From NCBI GenBank assembly GCA_021163905.1, contig JAGGTG010000034.1, forward strand, positions 1-8,096: DNA of 8,096 bases, written 5' to 3'. The translations under genes and the position numbers were made by a program. Positions 6,658-8,096 of this stretch are shown here, piece after piece (the stretch's first letter is position 1; each line of letters opens with the position of its first letter). This stretch comes from Candidatus Aerophobota bacterium. Its GTDB lineage: Bacteria; Aerophobota; Aerophobia; Aerophobales; B3-G15. A model generated the notes under the pieces. That model was not told where the DNA came from. It saw nothing but the letters and a program-made list of their open reading frames with translations, and did no database searches.

Positions 6658-7893
6658 TTAAGAGCCTACCATATGTGAACAGCCCATTAAATCCATTATT
6701 ATACGGTTAAGACCAATGCCACTTATACAGCCAAGACAACCAGAGGCTACTGATACCTCATCAAATGAGGTGACTTTGTCTTTTCTTAGATCTTTTGCAT
6801 ATAAAAGCACAGGAACAGGATCACTGCTATGTCTTTTGATACAAATAGGGGTAGAGTGATCAGCAGTAACACTGATTACTACATCCTGGTTTTCGGTTTT
6901 ATCTTTAAGTATTTCGGCTAACCTGTTTACCTTTTCTATCATAAATAGTTTTCCCTCCAGATTTCCATCATGACTGGCATTATCTGTTCCTTTAATATGG
7001 ACAAACACAAAATCATATTTTTTCAGGGCATCAATTGCAGCATTTGCTTTTGCCTCAATGTTTGTATCTATTCTTCCGGTAGCTCCCTCTACTTTTAAAA
7101 TATCCATTCCTACATATCGGGCAACTCCTTTATAAAGAGCAGATCCAGCTATACAGCAGGATTTTATCCCGTATCTATCCTTTAAGGAATCCACCTTTGT
7201 GTAAATTCCAGCTCCCCTGGTGAGAACTACATTGGCGGGAAATTTTCCCTGTTTCTCTCTTTCCTTATTTAAAGGATGAGAATGGAGAATTTCCCAGCTT
7301 TTTTTAACAAATTTATTTACAATTCGGGCAGTTTTTTCCGCTTCGGGAGTCTTTTTTAGAGGTTTTGATTCTAAAGGTGGTATTTTTTGTGGAGAATGAG
7401 GATCTGTATCGGAAATATCAGGAGAGAGTCCATTTCCACGTAAAATTAATGTTCCTCTGTGTTCTGTAGACGAAATGAAAATAACCTTTACCCCATCTAT
7501 GGTTAAATCTTGCAATGAGCTGGCAAGAACAGGACCCTCATCCTTTAATCTTCCAGCTCTTCTATCAATTACGCGAAATTTATCGTCAACTGTAGCAAAA
7601 TTGCACCTGAAAGCTACATCACCTTCCCTTAATTCAAAGCCAACCCCTAATGCCTCAAAGGGTCCCCTTCCTTTATAGTAAATCTCAGGATCGTACCCAA
7701 AAAGTGCAAGGTGAGCCGTATCACTTCCTGGTATAATTCCTGGTCCAAGTGTATACATGAGCCCGGTGCATCCTTCTGTAGCAAGCTCGTCTAAGATTGG
7801 TTTTTTAGCAAGTTGGAGCGTGGTTTTACCATCTTTTACCACCCTATCTCCCATACCATCAACAACAACAAAAATAGCTTTTTTTTCTAACAT
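6658..7893 (-). CDS. apgM: Archaeal-type 2,3-bisphosphoglycerate-independent phosphoglycerate mutase
   Basis: Interconverts 3- and 2-phosphoglycerate without a 2,3-bisphosphoglycerate cofactor in glycolysis/gluconeogenesis, in the cytoplasm. It belongs to the alkaline-phosphatase superfamily and needs two divalent metals. From the ATG at 7893 the protein has 411 aa, normal for the family. Metal ligand D12 lies in VVDGMGDR (10-17). The phosphorylated nucleophile is probably S57 in IPGSDTAHLALFGYDP (54-69). Further ligands are D304 and H308 in HIKGTDNASHDG (299-310), D345 and H346 in TADHSTP, and H355 in KRHSSDPVPV. I placed the start at 7893, where GGGAAGG precedes the ATG and the conserved beta-strand begins 5 residues in; the frame is open 26 codons further upstream, but that part runs through promoter-like DNA into the repeat. 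Widespread in Archaea and found in several bacterial phyla. The C-terminal 30 residues hold three cysteines, not a known family requirement. Confidence 0.95.
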   Translation of the reverse strand: MLEKKAIFVVVDGMGDRVVKDGKTTLQLAKKPILDELATEGCTGLMYTLGPGIIPGSDTAHLALFGYDPEIYYKGRGPFEALGVGFELREGDVAFRCNFATVDDKFRVIDRRAGRLKDEGPVLASSLQDLTIDGVKVIFISSTEHRGTLILRGNGLSPDISDTDPHSPQKIPPLESKPLKKTPEAEKTARIVNKFVKKSWEILHSHPLNKEREKQGKFPANVVLTRGAGIYTKVDSLKDRYGIKSCCIAGSALYKGVARYVGMDILKVEGATGRIDTNIEAKANAAIDALKKYDFVFVHIKGTDNASHDGNLEGKLFMIEKVNRLAEILKDKTENQDVVISVTADHSTPICIKRHSSDPVPVLLYAKDLRKDKVTSFDEVSVASGCLGCISGIGLNRIIMDLMGCSHMVGS

Positions 7894-7897
7894 TTTA

Positions 7898-7905
7898 CCT
7901 TCCCT
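7898..7905 (-). promoter_or_regulatory. apgM: Shine-Dalgarno of apgM
   Basis: AGGGAAGG on the - strand lies 4 nt before the ATG at 7893. It fixes the start at this codon and argues against the in-frame upstream ATG at 7971, which is inside the palindromic repeat and has no comparable site. Confidence 0.7.
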
Positions 7906-7916
7906 TTTTCGCCTAT

Positions 7917-7944
7917 AGAATATTAAATTTAAATTAGTTGTCAA
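7917..7944 (-). promoter_or_regulatory. apgM: Candidate apgM promoter with perfect TTGACA -35
   Basis: On the - strand a consensus -35 TTGACA (7944-7939) is followed after a 16-bp A/T-rich spacer by TATTCT (7922-7917; 4 of 6 bases of the -10 consensus). A start near 7910 would leave a leader of about 17 nt that just includes the ribosome site. The first four bases of the -35 come from the edge of the repeat and the last two from a 20-bp segment absent beside the second copy. An imperfect dyad, AATTAG-N8-CTAATT (7932-7951), is centred on the -35. Confidence 0.55.
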
Positions 7945-8001
7945 GCTAATTGAGGGGGCAATGCTTCGCATTTCCCCCTCAACGCTTGCGCTGCTCCCCC
8001 T
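7941..8001. repeat. Palindromic intergenic repeat, copy 1 (gene-proximal)
   Basis: This 61-bp copy is identical, base for base, to 8036-8096. On the - strand it contains a long hairpin, TTGAGGGGG and AATGC pairing with GCATT and CCCCCTCAA around a GAA loop (14 pairs with one A-G mismatch; 7950-7982). It also holds a smaller hairpin, CAGCG/CGTTG with a CAAG loop and one G-T pair (7980-7993). A second G5 tract (the C5 at 7996-8000 on the + strand) could compete for the single - strand C5. No open reading frame of significance is encoded. Function unknown; it resembles REP/MITE-like intergenic palindromes in general architecture, but I do not recognise the family. Confidence 0.9.
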
Positions 8002-8035
8002 TAAATAAGGAAAAGTCTAATACTTTCCTATAGAA
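8002..8035. other. 34-nt spacer between repeat copies, with its own stem-loop
   Basis: The spacer carries GGAAAAGT (8009-8016) and ACTTTCC (8022-8028), which pair over 7 bp with one bulged A around a CTAAT loop. Its last bases, CCTATAGAA (8027-8035), recur at 7912-7920 before copy 1, where 20 extra bp follow. Repeat plus spacer gives a 95-bp period. Confidence 0.6.
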
Positions 8036-8096
8036 TCAAGCTAATTGAGGGGGCAATGCTTCGCATTTCCCCCTCAACGCTTGCGCTGCTCCCCCT
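8036..8096. repeat. Palindromic intergenic repeat, copy 2 (cut by the window end)
   Basis: Identical to 7941-8001 over all 61 bases up to the last base of the window, so the true right-hand border of the repeat cannot be seen. It has the same two hairpins. If the 95-bp period continues, this is part of a longer array; if this is also a contig end, an assembler may have stopped here because the repeat is multicopy. Confidence 0.9.

Noticed and set aside
7475..7678. Short + strand open frame
   Set aside because: Antisense to the conserved apgM coding region, with no motif; similar antisense frames elsewhere in the window were dismissed for the same reason.
7894..7971. 26-codon N-terminal extension of apgM starting at 7971
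   Set aside because: The extension is encoded by the palindromic repeat and the A/T-rich promoter region, lacks a ribosome site, and would precede the conserved first beta-strand. The ATG at 7893 has a Shine-Dalgarno.
7941..8096. Repeat-spacer-repeat pattern resembling a CRISPR array
   Set aside because: The repeat is at least 61 bp, far longer than usual CRISPR repeats, contains two separate hairpins, and only two copies and one spacer are visible. The spacer itself is palindromic and shares bases with the other flank, and no cas gene is present.

Overview
The window is a gene-dense stretch of low-GC, A/T-rich DNA with clean Shine-Dalgarno sequences, short intergenic gaps and a TTG start, all typical of bacteria. 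The mix of bacterial-type arginine genes with two families best known from Archaea (a Clp1-like 5'-hydroxyl polynucleotide kinase and the archaeal-type cofactor-independent phosphoglycerate mutase) points to an anaerobic or thermophilic, possibly uncultivated bacterial lineage. That placement is inference; no rRNA or other phylogenetic marker is present.

Left arm, + strand, about 44-6033: a small unknown charged protein, then argC and argJ (arginine biosynthesis), a Clp1/Grc3-type P-loop kinase starting 10 bp after argJ, a DrrA-type ABC ATPase and its ABC-2 permease overlapping by ATGA, and a MarC-family membrane protein 8 bp further on. A plausible promoter lies before argC. Gaps after it are 22, 10, 50, -4 and 8 bp, so argC to marC could be one transcript or two, split at the 50-bp gap before the ABC genes.

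Right arm, - strand, about 7893-6069: apgM (glycolysis/gluconeogenesis) followed after 112 bp by a DUF151 bifunctional-nuclease-family gene. The two arms converge, with only 35 bp between the MarC and DUF151 stop codons; this gap carries two small stem-loops.

Far right, 7894-8096: noncoding DNA with two identical copies, at least 61 bp each, of a strongly palindromic element at a 95-bp period. On the - strand its hairpins have GAA and CAAG/GCAA loops. The gene-proximal copy abuts, and partly builds, the best promoter candidate for apgM. The window ends inside the second copy. This repeat is the most unusual thing in the window. The protein genes themselves are mostly recognisable housekeeping families; the least expected is the Clp1-like kinase in an arginine cluster.
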